Notes under the pieces: model-generated | What the model saw: the letters and a program-made list of their open reading frames with translations, nothing else | Database searches by the model: none | Told to the model about the DNA's origin: nothing | Made by a program: the position numbers and the translations under genes | Part shown: positions 36,801-49,302 of the stretch, one piece after another | Layout: each line of letters opens with the position of its first letter | How positions within the stretch are numbered: position 1 is the stretch's first letter | NCBI GenBank assembly: GCA_963921935.1 | Contig: OY998176.1 | Coordinates: 174,588,445-174,652,444, forward strand | Source: Galeruca laticollis | Lineage: Eukaryota; Arthropoda; Insecta; Coleoptera; Chrysomelidae | DNA length: 64,000 bases | Reading direction: 5' to 3'

Positions 36801-37850
36801 TTTCTTCCTTGCGCTTCCTGTCTTCTATCCTTGTTCGAATTTGTTTTTCAATTACCAAATTCTCCCGTGATTTTATTTCAATTTCCCCTGTATACTACAA
36901 TTCGAATATTTTACTCAAAACATATAACTGAATATATCCTTCTTCTCAACATTTAGTATTTCTTTACATCACCAAAAAAGTCATTTTGAATTTACTAACA
37001 CCTAAGAAAAACAGATAAATATCGTTTTCTGAAATCTCACTGAATATATCAAAGTACCCGACATCTTATCTCTTCATAAAAACGCTCTTCCAAACTCTGT
37101 TATCTGTATCTAAGAAACATTTCAAACCCACAAAAAAAAATATCTCCCTAACTGCCAAATTCACTTGTTGTTCGATCGTTACGTTTTGAAAGCTTTTATC
37201 CCATTGGCTAGACTCTAATATTTTGCTTTCTCCTCGATCCTACGTCGTCCGACGTATAAATACGCCATATACCCTACATTTACCCTCTTTCATCATGTAG
37301 CGTGTTACAAAAAGGTACTCACTTCGTAAGAGCTCCCGGCGTTTACATACCGGGAACAAACATCTGTACTTAATCTTTATTCGTTTGATAAATCATCATA
37401 GTAAGTGCAAAATACTCTCAGTTATCGCGTGTGTATAAGGGAAGTCTTAATTGTTTACGCAACGATAAATAAAATTATAAATTCATGGAAATATAAAACC
37501 TAAAGTGACATAAGTGTTTAATTTCATTATACGGTTCATCATTACATCAGTGAAAAACAACCGTATTGGTCCTTCGATTACACCTGATACCATATAACCT
37601 GCATTCCATCTAATTAGCCCAAGTAAAAAGGGTTATTTATAACAATCCTCCTGTTCTTCTGCTTCATCTCCCGTCAAAACTTCTTCAGATTGTTCCCTTC
37701 CTTGTTCCAAGTACTGCACCTGAAAATCACCCATACTGTGTCTTATTTCTTCTCTCTGTTCATCAGAACCAATTTCAACTCCTACCTGTTTACCATCCCT
37801 TAACTTCATTCTTCTTTCCATCGTAGATATTTAATTTTTTTATAATAATG
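33900..37850 (-). pseudogene. Gag-like internal region of LTR element B, decayed, no pol
   Basis: Minus-strand frames 37821-37633, 36781-36548, 36506-36201, 36151-35954, 35656-35171 and 34981-34601 are Lys/Asn/Glu-rich. They contain coiled-coil-like repeats (MEMMQQLFANMNSMKEDIRG, and repeated MESLNEIKKI starts at 36506 and 36151) and an Arg/Asn-rich C-terminal tail (34981-34900) like that of element A. The two MxxxxLNEIKKI frames suggest an internal duplication. Nothing resembling protease, RT or integrase is present between the LTRs, so the copy is either a deletion derivative or a non-autonomous form. Confidence 0.55.
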
Positions 37851-37950
37851 TGAATAAATTTCAATATTTTTATGATTATGTGCTAACTTTAATCGCCATA
37901 CGTTGCTGCCTCAATTATTATGATATATCTTATATTCTTTAATTGTAATT

Positions 37951-37969
37951 GCCCCACGTTGGGCGTCAA
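37951..37969 (-). promoter_or_regulatory. Primer-binding site of LTR element B
   Basis: On the minus strand it reads TTGACGCCCAACGTGGGGC, nearly identical to the primer site of element A. It lies just inside the 5' LTR. The LTR end itself holds three related motifs. Confidence 0.7.
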
Positions 37970-37979
37970 TTTGTCATAT

Positions 37980-39600
37980 ATCTAATATCCTTTAATTGTA
38001 ATTGCCCCGCGTTGGGAGCCAATTTATCATATATCTAATATTCTGTGACGAATTTTAATTGTTTAACTTTAATGTTTTTAAACCTTCCTATAAAGATAAA
38101 TTTTAATTCGCCTCACGTTGGCCACTAATTTGTTATATATTCAATCTAATAATTATAATTGCTCACGTTTGGGTGACAATTTGATATACTATACTATACC
38201 TTTAATGAATGGATATATGAATATAACAATATGAAATATTGTTTGTAAACGTTTTACAATCTGTGATTGTAGCGACACTATTGCACACACACCTTTAGCA
38301 GTAACCTATTTTAATTTTGTCAGTAGTTGTCAAAATATGCCCGGTTAAGATAAATATTAATTTTGTATTTAGAGAGATGAATTTATTCACAATCGACTTA
38401 ATCACTCTTGTCTCAGGGTGGGATCAAATTTTTATAAAATTAATAATTCAAATTTTATAATTTTAACGTATTCTCTAAATTAAATATTACTCTATTATTC
38501 AGAATCTCGAGTAGCTGTTTATTCAATATAATAAAAGGCACTTTAATTATCTTATGACATTTACGATTGTACTGTCACTGAAAATTAACCAAATGTCACT
38601 CATTAGATCGAAAATTATATTGCATGCAAAATGTTAAATTCGATGAAAATAGATACTGAATGAATACCACAGTGAGTTGGAACCAAAATTATATATTATA
38701 CTATCAGATAACAAATTACAAAAAAATTATGGTTTCCCAAAAGTACCATAAAAGAACAAAGATAGTATTTTCTACTAACCTTAAAATTATAACAACCCAT
38801 ATGCTAGAAATCAACCTAATTAAATATTTTTATCAAAAGTTCCAATCGTCGAATTTACACTTGACGTGTATCAATGTCAAATAACACAATCTCCGTTCAA
38901 AATTGTCTATTCAAAAAAATTTCTTCACTTTATGTAAAATGTCATATATGTAACGTTAATTTTGTTTAATTTCAATTGATCCTATAGATGCATCTATTTT
39001 AAATGTATTTAAAAGGCCTGTTAATTCTCGAGAAATAATTTTATAAAAAACTGGAGTGGACTCACCAACTAGGAACAGGAAAAACTCGTACGTATTCCAA
39101 ACGTATTTAGAATTCTGCATACTTTCTAAATGAATAATTTGGAAAACTGGAACCACTTACACTATATACGATGCAATTCTTCTTCGAATTATGCACGCAC
39201 TTGCTTTATAATGTATGGCTTCATGATCTGATTGTATAATAGAATAATTTCTATTATATTTTCAAAAAAATGAGATAACTTTAAATATGATGTTGTCTCG
39301 GGGGGGTTTCAAATTTAATTGACTAAACTTTGTTCAAATAAATAAATCTCTTCTCCTGTGGTTACGAGATTCTCTTGTTTCAAAAAAAATACTAATTTAT
39401 GTTTCCCAATAACAAAGAGAGATTTGAATTCTTCTATTACAATTGTAATTCTGCTAGCAAAGACCTCTGTATTTTGAAATTTCAATTATATTTTCCAAAT
39501 CGTAATATGATCTATCTATCATTAGATATATTCTGCATAAATGTCATCAGAAATTAAAATGTCAAATTTGATATCAATACCGAATCTTTTAAAATTATTG
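37980..39600 (-). repeat. 5' LTR of element B, main part (split by the Gypsy insertion)
   Basis: It is homologous to 32245-33800. Its distal part continues after the inserted Gypsy element, at 44658-44757. Near its inner end are primer-site-like motifs at 38004-38021, 38110-38125 and 38161-38179. Confidence 0.75.
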
Positions 39601-40061
39601 TGTAGTGATCCCCAAAGGACAGCAATGGCAAAAGGACATTAACTTAGAAATAATATTTAAATTTAGGTTAATATTAATTATAGTATTTAGGGAGCATTGA
39701 TCGGCCACCGTCAATGTCAGTTATCAGTGGAAGCACGTTCGTGTTTATTAAAAAATATGTACAACTTATAGACGGAGGTCAGCCATGTAGAAAATCATAT
39801 CTATGTTATAATATATTCCCTATAAATTAAGAGTTAACGAACCAGGATAGGAGAGTTGTTATTAATACTTTGAATAAGACGATTGGTTTTATATTTGTGT
39901 ATTTTTATTGTATTAAACGTCATCCCAATGATATTTACAGAAGTGATGTTGTTTATTTTATTCCCGCATACAGGTTGCTAGGTAAGTGGTTTCCTCCAAG
40001 ATATAATGCCTTTATGGTAAGCGTCGAGTATACGAGGGACCCTTACTAAGTAACCACCACA
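39601..40061 (+). repeat. 5' LTR of Gypsy element C
   Basis: It begins TGTAGTGATCCCC and ends ACCACCACA, directly followed by the primer-binding site. The TATTGTATTAAACG stretch near 39900 is conserved in the partner LTR. Confidence 0.85.
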
Positions 40062-40470
40062 TGGCGATCCTGCAAATTTAATGGTAATGATTGGTGAAAT
40101 GAAAATAAATGGTTATTGTAATATGGTAATGGAGAAATTGATAGTAAAATGGTAATCGCCACTACATGGCGATCCTGCGGAACTAATGGTAAAATATACA
40201 TTGCCACTACATGGTGATCCTGCGAACTAAATGGTGATGGTATAATGGTTATGGTAAAATAGATAGCGCCGCTACATGGCGATCATGCGAACACATGGTA
40301 ATGGTAATGGTAAAATGGTAATGGAAAAATTGATGGTAAAATGGTAAAGTAATAATTAATGGTATTATGGTATAAAATGATTATGGTAAATTGTCCCGCA
40401 AGTAAAAGGTAAATTATCATTCTGCGAACAAAAAATTATGGTACAATTGATGGTATAGGAGTAGAACTAT
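40062..40470 (+). repeat. Primer-binding site and ATGGTAA-rich leader with reiterated site
   Basis: TGGCGATCCTGC at 40062 follows the LTR and acts as the expected primer site. Close variants, each preceded by CTACA, recur at 40167 (exact), 40212 (TGGTGATCCTGC) and 40276 (TGGCGATCATGC). Between and after them is a simple-sequence leader of ATGGTAAT/ATGGTAAA units up to about 40470. Confidence 0.75.
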
Positions 40471-40778
40471 ATGGTTTTCTATTTAAATTTGGGACCTTGG
40501 AGAAGAGAAACAATGGGAGGCAAAAGAAACAGGAATTGTCAACAACACTTTCATGGTACAGCAAGATAATGTTGCGATGCACATCATGGTATTATCATAC
40601 ATTATAACTATAGCTTTCATCTTAAAATTTGTTTGGTCATTATGGAAAACGCACCGTAGAGCGTTGAAAAGGGATATCAACCGAAGCAATGCAGTAAAGC
40701 AGGCAACAGGAACTCTCACCGTGTAAAAATAATTGTAAGTACATATGCATTCTATTCTTATGAACGATTTTTTTTTAA

Positions 40779-41129
40779 ATGTCAATAACGTGGCAAGATT
40801 TGGAAGATAAGTTACGATTAATTGTGGAAGAAGTTAATAAACAGGGAAAAAGGGTTTTGAAGAAAGAAACTCCTAAAAATCCTGATATACATATAGAAGT
40901 AATCAATAGCATAGTAGGTCTTTATAATAATTTTGTAGAGCAACAGGAAATAGCACCAGGAGGATTTATAGCCAGATCCATAATATCAGGGAAAATTCCG
41001 TACGTTAGAATTTTAAATACAAATTATGAAAGTATTTCAGTAAAAACTGAGAGTATTGAAACTTTAGATTTAGATTTATTCGATATATATACAATTAAGA
41101 CTGATAATAGTAACAGAATGAAAGAATAA
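40779..41129 (+). pseudogene. Gag N-terminus fused to the end of protease (internal deletion)
   Basis: A 116-codon frame opens MSITWQDLEDKLRLIVEEVN, like a Gypsy/errantivirus Gag start. At about residue 57 it passes into APGGFIARSIISGKIPYVRI and ILNTNYESISV, which looks like the linker after protease that precedes RT. Most of Gag, the zinc knuckle and the protease active site are therefore missing. It ends at TAA (41127-41129), immediately followed in frame by the pol frame. The boundary near 40950 was estimated from the change in character. Confidence 0.5.
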
Positions 41130-44058
41130 ATGAAAGCATTAAAATTAGAAGTACCGGAATATGTAAGAAACGATTTAACGAAACTGTGTGAAAATTACGA
41201 GGATATATTCGCTTTGAAGAATGATAAACACAACAACTTTTACGAACAAAGGATATCAGTAAAGGATGATACACCGATATACATAAAAAATTATCGCACA
41301 CCACATTCACAATCAACAGAGTTAAATAGTCAAATAGAAAAACTTATAACACAGGGAATGATTGAACCCTCAGTATCAGATTATAATAGTCCAGTATTAT
41401 TAGTACCAAACAAGTCGACAAATCAAGATAAGGCGTGGAGACTTTGTATAGATTTTAGACAGCTAAATAAGAAAATAGTCACATATAAATTTCCTTTACC
41501 GCGGATAGATGCAATTTTAGATCAATTGGGGAGAGCAAAATGGTTTTCAGTTTTAGATCTTATGTCAGGTTTTCATCAAATACCTTTAGAACAATCTTCT
41601 AGGGAATACACTTCGTTCAGTACCGAAAAAAGGTCATTTCAATTCACAAGACTACCTTATGGGTTAAACATAAGCCCTGATAGTTTTTCACGACTGATTT
41701 CAATAGCATTCTCAGGCCTCACGCCGGAAAAAGCATTTCTTTATATGGACGATATAGTTGTAATAGGAATATCAGAGAATCATCACTTGGCCAACCTTAA
41801 AAAAGTATTTGACGCATGTCGTAAATTTAATTTAAAATTAAATCCACAAAAATGCCAATTCTTCAGGCGAAAAGTCACATATTTAGGTCACAATTTATCA
41901 AAGGATGGTGTTTCACTAGATAAAGCAAAATACTCAGTCATTCAGCATTACCCAGTGCCAAAAAATGCCAACGAAGTCAAAAGATTTGTTGCATTTTGCA
42001 ATTACTATCGAAGGTTCATTCAAAATTTTGCAGAAATATGTATTCCTTTAAATAAGTTAGCGAGGAAAAATGTAAAATTCGAGTGGTCACAGGAGTGCGA
42101 AAACTCATTTCAGGTCTTAAAAAATGCATTAATCAATCCACCAATTTTAAAATATCCAGATTTTAATAGACAATTCATATTAACTACAGACGCTTCGAAT
42201 AGCGCATGTTCGGCAATTTTAAGTCAAAATTACGAAGGGATTGACCTACCCATCGCATTCGCATCACGCAGCTTCAAGAAAGGCGAGCTTAACAAGCCCA
42301 CCATCATAAAAGAGTTATTAGCAATTCATTGGGGAATCAATCATTTTAAGTGTTATTTATATGGTTCACCACATTTCATAGTAAAAACAGATCATAAGCC
42401 ACTAACGCATTTATTTGCAATGAAAGACCCGACGTTGAAACTAACGAGAATAAGAATCGATTTGGAAGAATATGATTTCGAAACACAGTATGTAAAAGGT
42501 ATAGAGAATTACGCGGACAGTATATCGAGAATATCCATAGAAGAACTTAAGGATTTATACAATAATAATTCACATGTCTTGGCAATCACAAGAGCACAAA
42601 CGCAAAAAGAAAACGTACAAACAGGAAAGGATCAAAGGAATAAAGTAGAAACAAAAGAAGTAAGAATACAAAAACCTGCAGTAATAAAAGTTTTAAATAA
42701 CCTTGAGGTACATAAATTACCAATTTTACACTCTGAAAATAACCGTATCTCACTTAGGATGAGCATCCGGATCAAAAATAAATTGAAATTTAGTGAAGCC
42801 TTAAATACCGGTTTACACAACTTCGACCTAGGACGAACGTTGGAAAAGCTTGAAGAGCTATCGGTAAGAAATGAAGTAAAAAGAATGAAAATATATACAA
42901 ATGATGATATATTTAAAAAATGCACGGTAGAAGAATTTATAGAAGTAGGAAATCAAAAGTTAAAAAGTATTCAAGTATGTATATGCGAAGTACCAAATAC
43001 GGTACAGCAGAAAGAAGAGATCCAAAAGATATTAGAAAGATACCACAATGATCCAATGTTTGGGAGACATGTAGGAAATAATAGATTATTGAAGAAACTA
43101 AGAGCGATCTTCAAGTGGAAAAACATGGACAAAGACGTAAGAAAGTATGTAAAGAATTGTCATAAATGTCAAGTGAATAAAGCAAAGCCTAATCACAAAG
43201 AAAAATTTGTCGTCACAGATACATCTATAAAACCGTTTGATATTATTTACATAAACACAATAGGTCCGTTTGTATAAAGTAACAACGGAAATCGTTATTG
43301 CATTACAATATTATGCGAATTATCTAAATACGCAGTTATGATACCGGTTCAGAATAAAGAAGCGCACACAATAGCAGAAGCAATATTCGACAATTTTATA
43401 CCAAATTACGGATTATTGAAGGAGATAAGGACAGATCAAGGGACGGAATATAAGAACGAAATAATGAAGAATTTAGCGGAACTATTAAATATAAAACATA
43501 ATTTTTCAACAGCGTACCATCACGAAGCAATAGGCAGTTGTGAAAGATTACATAGGACATTTAACGAATATATGAGAAACTTTATCAAAGATTCTAGGGA
43601 TAACTGGTGTGAGTTTGTAAGAATGTTCGCATATTGTTATAATACAACGCCAAACACGTATCACGGATATACTCCTTTTGAGTTATTATACGGGAGAAAA
43701 CCCAATTTGCCAGAATTTTTAGACGTAAAAATTGTACCGTGTCACAATTTTGAGAGATATGATAAAGAATTAAAGTACAAATTACAATACGCTAATGAAA
43801 GGGCCAGACAGTTTTTAATAAATAATAAATTAGGTAGAGTTAATAATAGTGAAAATGATTCTTCACCCGTAGATTTTAAAATAGGGGAGTTGATTATTTT
43901 AAAAAAATGAAGGGAGAAATAAATTTGATCCACATTATATAGGTCCGTTTAAAATAACGGGAATAAAAGGGGTAAATTGCGAGATTACAACTCAAGACAA
44001 TAAACAACAAATAGTTAATAAGAATATGTTTATATACAAAGAACGGAAACATTTGTAA
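41130..44058 (+). pseudogene. Gypsy Pol: reverse transcriptase, RNase H, integrase
   Basis: The 715-codon frame 41130-43277 holds RT with LCIDFRQLNKK, FSVLDLMSGFHQIPL, TRLPYGLNISP and the active site YMDDIVVIG. It then holds RNase H (LTTDASNSACSAIL; KTDHKPLTHL) and the integrase zinc domain (RYHNDPMFGRH with CHKCQVNK). The first integrase catalytic position reads INTIGPF, where Asp is usual (D to N). A stop (TAA 43275-43277) follows. The core resumes at once with RTDQGTEYKNE (second Asp) and GSCERLHRTFNEY (catalytic Glu). A one-base shift at the A-run near 43905 separates the integrase tail, which ends near 44058. RT looks whole; the integrase is disabled. Confidence 0.88.
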
Positions 44059-44196
44059 ATAAGTGAAGTGTGTTGATAAACGAACAAGTAGTGTTTAGTA
44101 AACAAAGACAAAACAAAAACATTCTTGAAAACAGTTACAGGTATAAGTAATATCGAAAAATTGAAATGATAATTTTTCTCTTCCAAGAGGGGATGA

Positions 44197-44657
44197 TGTG
44201 TGGATCCCTAAAGGACAGAAATGGCAAAAGGATATTAACTTAGAAATAATATTTAAATTTAGGTTAATATTAATTATAGTATTTAGGGAGCATTGATCGG
44301 CCACCGCCAATGTCAGTTATCAGTGGAAGCACGTTCGTGTTTATATACAAACATGTACAACTTATAGACGGAGGTCAGCCATGTGGAAAATCATATCTAT
44401 TTTATATTATATTTCCTATAAATTAAGAGATAACGAACCAGGATTGGAGAGTTGTTATTAATACTTTGAATAAGTCGGTTGGTTTTATATTTGTGTATTT
44501 TTATTGTATTAAACGTCATCCCAGTGATATTTACAGAAGTGATGTTGTTTATTTTATTCCCGCATACAGGTTGCTAGGTAAGTGGTTTTCTCCAAGATAT
44601 AATGCCTTTATGGTAAGCGTCGAGTATACGAGGGACCCTTACTTAGTAACCACCATA
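44197..44657 (+). repeat. 3' LTR of Gypsy element C
   Basis: It starts TGTGTGGATCCC after the purine-rich AAGAGGGGATGA tract and ends ACCACCATA, where the terminal CA has become TA. It is the same length as the 5' LTR. Confidence 0.85.
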
Positions 44658-44755
44658 ATTGTTTCTACATATAATACAGTGTGTATCGAAAGTATTACAT
44701 ACAAGTATGAATAATTTTTCTTATTTTAATGTTTCTTTCAAATTTCAAATGGAGG

Positions 44756-44758
<3 letters not shown>
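44658..44758 (-). repeat. Distal part of the 5' LTR of element B, beyond the Gypsy insertion
   Basis: GTGTGTATCGAAAGTATTRC and the following 70 bases match 33785-33868, the outer end of the partner LTR. Confidence 0.75.

Positions 44759-44799
<41 letters not shown>
44759..44799. repeat. (TA)n microsatellite
   Basis: A TA run between the end of the LTR of element B and repeat copy a. Confidence 0.95.
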
Positions 44800-44802
<3 letters not shown>

Positions 44803-46190
44803 ATATTTATATTTTTTCAAATTTAATTAGATAGATATTTATTTAGATTTGTTTGAATTTTTGATTTGATTTATTTGTGTGGCTAGCTCAGCTATTAATT
44901 ATTTGACATATTTTATTATTTATATGATATTGGTTCGGGAGCATGAGACTTTCTCTACTCTTTGAGTCCTGGCTTTGTTTGGATATATTTCGCTCATTCA
45001 GAATAAAAAGAAACACAAAACACAATATTTTCAATCATTTAATTTTATAATGAAATTTTTTTATTTACATATATTTTTCAATCAATATGGTTACGCCTAT
45101 GGAATTTACCAACACAGAATCATGAAGAATATATACTATCTTATGCGCATGCCCAACTAACAACGAACATATTCGAGACGGAACGAACGTTTCTTAACGA
45201 CGATCTGCACATGCGTGAATATTAAATACATAGTATCATTGACGTTATAACAATGCTGATGGATTCGCATAAAAGAATTTACGTTGAGAATTATTTACAT
45301 ACACGAAATAAATTGTTGGAAGAAATGATTTACAAAATTTATATATACAAATGGACGTATTATGTGAATGAAATAAGATGCATCTTTCTTATATGATTTG
45401 AAAATACGTAGGTACAAGCATTATTATATCATCGAATAGGCCTTTTTTCAAATAATATTTAGAATAAAATACATAAAGTCTTTTTTCTTTTCTATAGATC
45501 AATCATAAAGACGCAAGAATTCTTATATATACATGAAAATAGTCACTGAATTTATACTCAAGAGTTATTTTTCTTATTATTGGCCAATAATATCTAGAGA
45601 AGCACTGACCTGATGCCTGGAATTCTGGATATATCCCGTCTGGATACAGGACTACGCCTTCCGAAGTTCTAGCTCCTGGATTTGTTGAGAAATTTGGATA
45701 TTCTCACGGGAAAAACTGGTTACAAATACATGTAAGTGTTCTAGGTTTTATATTTGTTAAGAATTTGTAGCTTTTATCATGAAAATTTGTAATTTTACTT
45801 AAATTTTCGGGAAAAGTTCCTCATCACACCCTCACTATTTCGACGCCAAGAACAAACTCCCAACGCTTCTATTTGATCGTCAATTTTTCAATCAACAACC
45901 AATATTTTTTTTCTAAGCTCACTAATTATCAATAAGTTTTTTGTTAAATTTTAGTTGATCGAAACTTGTCATGTCACTTTCCACCAATCACATTGTTTCT
46001 GTAGCTGTCGAACTATTTTCACAATTGCTACACTTTAGGAAGTTTTTTGGAAACATATATAAATGCAAATTCCACCCGAAAAGTATCTGTTTTCTTTCAC
46101 TGTTCAACTAATTTCAATAGAACAAATCTTTTATTGATAGTGAAATTCCTTTTATATGTTGACATGGCAATGTCAAATTTTGTTTTAACA
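44800..46190 (+). repeat. Unclassified TA-bounded dispersed repeat, copy a
   Basis: It lies between two TA tracts. Landmarks shared with the other two copies are GTGGCTAGCTCAGCTATT, GGGAGCATGAGACTTTCTCT, GAGTCCTGGC, AATAAAAAGAAACAC, GCGCATGC, TTATTGGCCAATAA, CACTGACCTGATGCCTGGAA and a GTAAGTGTT site near 45732. A GACGCCAAGAAC stretch lies near 45842. It has no coding capacity. Confidence 0.65.
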
Positions 46191-46192
46191 TA

Positions 46193-46244
<52 letters not shown>
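46191..46244. repeat. (TA)n microsatellite
   Basis: A TA run with one C, between repeat copy a and the hammerhead repeat. Confidence 0.95.
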
Positions 46245-46720
<476 letters not shown>

Positions 46721-46749
46721 TATAAATCTGAGGTATAAGTGAGCTCCGC

Positions 46750-46786
46750 GGTAAAATGGGCTCCGATATACGGAGCCCAGTTTACC
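46750..46786. repeat. Strong hairpin (inverted repeat)
   Basis: GGTAAA and TGGGCTCCG, separated by one A, are inverted as CGGAGCCCA and TTTACC around the loop ATATA. That gives 15 pairs with one mismatch in a 37-base span, in a more GC-rich setting than the flanks. Confidence 0.8.
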
Positions 46787-46789
46787 AAC

Positions 46790-49160
46790 GTCTAAAAAAA
46801 GCATCAGCTACCTTATATTTATGTATACATTTATTTGGCATAATTTTTAGAAGGAGCTAATTTTGGCCGTTTCCGAGAATTTGTATATTTTTGTAGTACG
46901 CGTGTATATTTCTAGATGGCGATATGTTGAAAACTTGATATACATTTTATGTTATATTCCTAGGTCAAAGTAGGATCCGATAACTTTGGCACCACTGCAG
47001 TTGAGTACCCCATCACTGTAGCGGTCAGAGTGAGCTCCTTCTAGTATTATTCTACTAAATTGGTAAAGACATACATCATCGGTTATTTCTTGTTACAGTT
47101 AAAGTATTATTTAAGAAAATCAAAGCTATAAGTCTATTTTTAAATATATATTTAGGAATGAGATACGTATACCATGCAAGGGCTCTCAAGTAATTTGACA
47201 TTTTGAACAGTTCGGTAACGGGAGCTTTGGAGTTGACTCTTTTTTGTTTTAGATATGAATGAAAATTATGATTACTTCAATTCCTTTAGATAACATAACT
47301 CTGTCATTTTGAATCTTGAAAGTAATTTTAATAAAAATATTCAAAACGTTTCAATTACATTGTAGATCTTATTGACTCGAGGTTATAACAATTTTTATTA
47401 TATTGCAAATAGGAAGTGTGAAATTAATAATCTACTTTTTCGAATTATAATTTTACTGATTTAATTTATAAGTTCTTCTTGAATTTAAAAATGGCTGAGT
47501 AATCACGATGTTTATTTCTTTGCCTTTCTGTTCCTATTTAGGTTTGAGTTCAATTAGGCATATAGAATTTTTTCTCATTAGATGTATAGATTATATCTAC
47601 CGGCTTTAATTTTATGGCAAGATAGACTGAATGAATATAACCCAATATTACGTTAATTACATATAGAGATTGTTGGACTATAACAAAGAAGAGGGACAAT
47701 TACCTAAGCTGAAGCCTTCGGATATCCTAAAAATTTTCTAGGTAATAGGACTAAAGGAAATACTCTAGTTTCTCAGACTTTCCTTAGGAACTATGTAGAA
47801 AAAAGGAGGCACAATAGATCTCTTAGGTCTCAGTGAATGTCACCCTAGTAAACATCCATACATACACGATACCAAAAATTATTTACTAAATATATCTAGT
47901 TTGCGTCCTAACTGAGCTAGAGTTTTTTCCAATTCTAGCTTTTATTTCTTGTACACATACGATGTAAACATCGAAATTCTTTTACGCGATTTTCGTTTTC
48001 TTCATTTAATTTTCATGCTAGCATTTCAAGTCGGCGTCATGAAATTATGAGAATTTTAAGTGTCCAAACACAACAAAAATTCAAGTTGTTTATAAATACC
48101 ATAACAAACATTATACTTGTTCAGCCGCAGTATATTTTAAGAGCTAAAAACTTATGCTTCGCTACACTGATTCTCAAAATGGGAAATACTGAGAACAAAT
48201 TATTTATTTCTGAAGGTGAGCATCCAAATTATAGCATGATCTTGATAAACACTTTTCTGTTTTTGTTGATTCGACATAATTTTGGGATAACTAATCTAAT
48301 TAAAAATCGAGAGCTTCCGCTCGAGGGCTTTGATAAAGTGACTATCAATATAACATTCCATTCACCAATGAAATTTCATAAATTTTAAAACAAACCAATC
48401 GGAAATAATTAATAGCGACCATTGCACTTGAGCAACAATTAGCGACTACATGAATAGTAACTTTCATTTGGAAACGTTGAATATATGATTCTGACAATTT
48501 TGGCAGTAATTAAATTGTCATATCATAATAAAATTTGTCCACGGCTGTTTGATAATTGATAATGTTTACATTTCACGTGTGGAGCTTCCTAAGAATGATG
48601 ACGTTCATTATTGACTAGTCAATAATAAGTATTGATAATCAACAAATCCCTGACAGGCCGTCGCAGGGCGAGTTGCAGCGATTACAATACAGCTGATAGC
48701 TAGTATTTAAATTATTATACTGAATTAAAATTACCAGAAAGTTCAATATGAAAAACGAATCAGACGGTGAAATTAATGTTACCCCGCCAAACATAAGGGA
48801 AGCAGTACAAATATGTAGACTCATTAGCTTGTACCCGCGACTTCGTCGACGTAGATCGTCAAATTAAATATTATGCTGATATGTAACTTATATTGCTGCA
48901 AAAAATTCGTTGTTTTTTTTAATTCAAACAAACTCAATATTTAAAAAGAAACAAAGTGGAATTTTATTATTATATATTATTGTGAAGTTAAATACATTTT
49001 TGCAATTATACATATCCACAAATGTAGTAGTGTGTGCGCAACATAAATTTAGTTCAGCTCGTAAGTTTAAAAAACTTCAAAACTGTGTACTTTTTTAACT
49101 TTACTACTCCATATCTAGCAAACTAGGGTGAATATAACATACCACAGGCCCAAAAAATGG
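46790..49160. other. Unassigned DNA, with a possible LINE/SINE trace at 48822-48870
   Basis: No gene was recognised. A 113-codon plus-strand frame (48047-48388) has no domain signature and is not called. The sequence AGCTTGTACCCGCGACTTCG followed by TCGACGTAGATCG resembles a LINE/SINE segment common in insect genomes, but only about 50 bases match from memory. Confidence 0.35.
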
Positions 49161-49170
49161 ACGCCTCTCT

Positions 49171-49198
49171 GTATAAAACAGCGCGATATCTGTTCAGT
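49171..49198 (+). promoter_or_regulatory. Possible core promoter (TATA box and initiator)
   Basis: TATAAAA at about 49172-49178 is followed 15-20 bases later by TTCAGT (49193-49198), the arthropod initiator. This is a plausible pairing about 105 bases before the candidate first exon. Confidence 0.35.
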
Positions 49199-49302
49199 AT
49201 ATATAGCAGTTATTTCGGCCTCCAGTGGCGTACAAACATGTACTGTACAAGGCACGTGGTTAGAAACAATTATTGCATAATTGTTATCTGTATTGTGTGA
49301 GA

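Larger units (their letters stand above)
39601..44657 (+). mobile_element. Gypsy LTR retrotransposon C, inserted in the 5' LTR of element B
   Basis: LTRs 39601-40061 and 44197-44657 are both 461 bp. They are flanked by ATTG (39597-39600 and 44658-44661), a 4-bp duplication typical of Gypsy elements. The surrounding LTR sequence resumes on the other side as it does in the uninterrupted copy at 33780-33868, showing a clean nested insertion. The two LTRs differ at several positions, so it is not brand-new. The internal region keeps RT, RNase H and integrase, but most of Gag and protease is deleted. Confidence 0.9.

Noticed and set aside
48047..48388. 113-codon plus-strand frame
   Set aside because: No family signature or splice support; likely chance.
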